DNA of 64,000 bases, from positions 1,086,202 to 1,150,201 of the forward strand of contig NW_027478514.1 of the NCBI RefSeq assembly GCF_051014685.1. The letters are read 5' to 3'. The translations under genes and the position numbers were made by a program. The notes below the pieces were generated by a model. It had not been told where the DNA came from, made no database searches, and saw nothing but the letters and a program-made list of their open reading frames with translations. The DNA comes from Ptiloglossa arizonensis. Taxonomy: Eukaryota; Arthropoda; Insecta; Hymenoptera; Colletidae. Below are positions 62,864-64,000 of the stretch, one piece after another (the stretch's first letter is position 1; the number at the start of each line of letters is the position of its first letter).

Positions 62864-63926
62864 TCAATCCGTTCGCGAGATATGGGACTTTGAAGCTAAG
62901 AAATGGTTGACAAGACAACAAATTTTTCGCACTTCTGCTGCTCCAATCGCTTAACCAGGATGGCCTAGGGGAAAAATACACATACCGTTGCAACCGGGCG
63001 AGTTTCTACTTCCAGATGCAATAGGAATTTTTGGGTTAGGTCAATCCGTTCGCGAGATATGGGAGTTTGAAGCCAAGAAATGGTTGAGAAGGCAAAAAAT
63101 TTTTCGCAATTCTGCTGCTCCAAACGCTTAAACAGAATGGCCTAGGGAAAAAATACACATACCGTCGTAATCGGGCGAGTTTCTACTTTCAGACGCAGAA
63201 GGAATTTTTGGGTTTGGTCAATCCGTTCGCGAGATATGGGACTTTGAATCTAAGAAATGGTTGAGAAGACAACAAATTTTTCGCACTTCTGCTGCTCCAA
63301 TCGCTTAACCAGGATGGCCTAGGGGAAAAATACACATACCGTTGCAACCGGGCGAGTTTCTACTTTCAGATGCAATAGGAATTTTTGGGTTAGGTCAATC
63401 CGTTCGCGAGATATGGGAGTTTGAAGCCAAGAAATGGTTGAGAAGGCAACAAATTTTTAGCACTTCTGCTGCTCCAATCGCTTAACCAGGATGGCCTAGG
63501 GGAAAAATACACATACCTTTGCAACCGGGCGAGTTTCTACTTTCAGATGCAATAGGAATTTTTGGGTTAGGTCAATCCGTTCGCGAGATATGGGAGTTTG
63601 AAGCCAAGAAATGGTTGAGAAGGCAAAAAATTTTTCGCAATTCTGCTGCTCCAAACGCTTAAACAGAATGGCCAAAGGAAAAAATACACATACCGTCGTA
63701 ATCGGGCGAGTTTCTACTTTCAGATGCAATAGGAATTTTTGGGATAGGACAATCCGTTCGCGAGATATGGGACTTTGAAGCTAAGAAATGGTTGACAAGA
63801 CAACAAATTTTTCGCACTTCTGCTGATCCAAACGCTTAACCAGAATGGCCTAGGGAAAAAATACACATACCGCTGTAGTCGGGCGAGTGTCTACTTTCAG
63901 ATGCAATAGGAATTTTTGGGTTAGGT
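62864..63926 (+). repeat. Satellite monomers at right end
   Basis: Six monomers. About 62822-63310 matches 59813-60301 at exactly 3009 bp (17 x 177), and about 63496-63735 matches 61195-61434 at 2301 bp (13 x 177). These may belong to a further large block that runs out of the window. Confidence 0.7.
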
Positions 63927-64000
63927 CAATCCGTTCGCGAGATATGGGAGTTTGAAGCCAAGAAATGGTTGAGGAGGCAAAAAATTTTTCGCAATTCTGC
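63927..64000 (+). repeat. Partial monomer at right edge
   Basis: The last 'caatcc' start is at 63927, leaving 74 bp of a unit that carries the 'gaggaggc' variant. The array continues beyond the window on this side too. Confidence 0.95.

Larger units (their letters stand above)
1..64000. repeat. 177-bp satellite array, whole window
   Basis: One unit of 177 bp repeats head to tail across the entire window. The landmark 'caatccgttcgcgag' recurs every 177 bp, with occasional 1-3 bp indels, about 361 times, always on the given strand. No unrelated sequence longer than a few bases interrupts it. Monomers differ from each other at a modest number of recurrent sites, and the variants are combined in blocks. 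Unit length, homogeneity and lack of interruption fit a eukaryotic centromeric or pericentromeric satellite. The unit is not the 171-bp primate alpha satellite, and I do not match it to any plant or animal family that I know. Species and chromosomal location are unknown; centromere function is inferred, not shown. Confidence 0.98.

Noticed and set aside
48985..63729. Series of 77-codon minus-strand frames (48985, 50578, 51817, 53232, 56417, 61195, 63496)
   Set aside because: All are the same two-monomer combination copied by block duplication; no sign of coding constraint.
1..64000. CRISPR array
   Set aside because: The repeat is 177 bp with no alternation of short identical repeats and unique spacers.
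1..64000. Telomere-like signal GGGTTAGG in each monomer
   Set aside because: It is a single 8-base match per unit ('tttttgggttaggtc'), not tandem, and commonly altered to 'gggtttgg', 'gggttcgg' or 'gggtctgg'.
1..64000. Primate alpha satellite or another named centromere repeat
   Set aside because: The unit is 177 bp rather than 171 bp and the sequence does not resemble alpha satellite as I know it. I could not assign it to any named plant or animal family without a database search.
1..64000. Transposon, retroelement or rRNA/tRNA gene within the array
   Set aside because: The 177-bp register continues throughout with only 1-3 bp shifts, so there is no room for an insertion.
1..64000. Inverted segments or head-to-head junctions
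   Set aside because: Every unit I checked reads 'ttcgcgagatatgg' and 'atcgggcgag' in the same direction; no reverse-complement stretch was seen.

Overview
The whole 64 kb window is one uninterrupted satellite-DNA array. A single unit of 177 bp repeats head to tail in one orientation from the first base to the last, about 361 times, with a partial unit at each end (1-47 and 63927-64000). I see no gene, transposon, RNA gene, inverted segment or unrelated spacer. This is what a eukaryotic centromeric or pericentromeric satellite looks like. I do not recognise the satellite family or the species. The nucleosome-sized unit, the long homogeneous array, and the motif resembling a CENP-B box fit a centromere, but that assignment is inference.

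The unit used as reference, starting at 'caatccgttcgcgag', is about 42% G+C. It has a TCGCGA palindrome, an A6T5 tract, a CCTAGG palindrome, a second A-tract, a 17-bp CENP-B-box-like motif (consensus TACCGTTGTAATCGGGC) and a T-tract. It holds about 8 CpG against about 7.5 expected, so CpG is not depleted.

Above the monomer level the array is a mosaic of multi-monomer blocks copied in tandem or at a distance. Region A (1 to ~16.5 kb) holds a 6-7-monomer block in three copies at 3.2-6.5 kb and two displaced duplications (1.96-3.35 kb to 12.6-13.8 kb; 9.26-12.17 kb to 14.2-16.9 kb, the latter with one monomer missing in the second copy). Region B (~16.5-31.8 kb) holds tandem duplications with periods 2833, 1416 and 2654 bp (16, 8 and 15 monomers), plus displaced copies. 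Region C (~31.8-48.2 kb) is dominated by an 18-monomer block (~3185 bp) present three times and a 13-monomer (~2300 bp) repeat. Region D (~48.2-64 kb) holds 9-, 8- and 27-monomer duplications. The 27-mer (4778 bp, 53307-58085 and 58085-62863) is the largest and among the most similar pairs.

No genes work together here. Every short open frame is a by-product of the unit length being a multiple of three (177 = 3 x 59). The points worth following up are the CENP-B-like motif and its variants, the nested duplication history, the lack of CpG decay, and two or three zones where single-base indels cluster and may be residual sequence errors. Block boundaries were read by eye and are good to roughly 10-50 bp; offsets given as exact were checked at marker variants.
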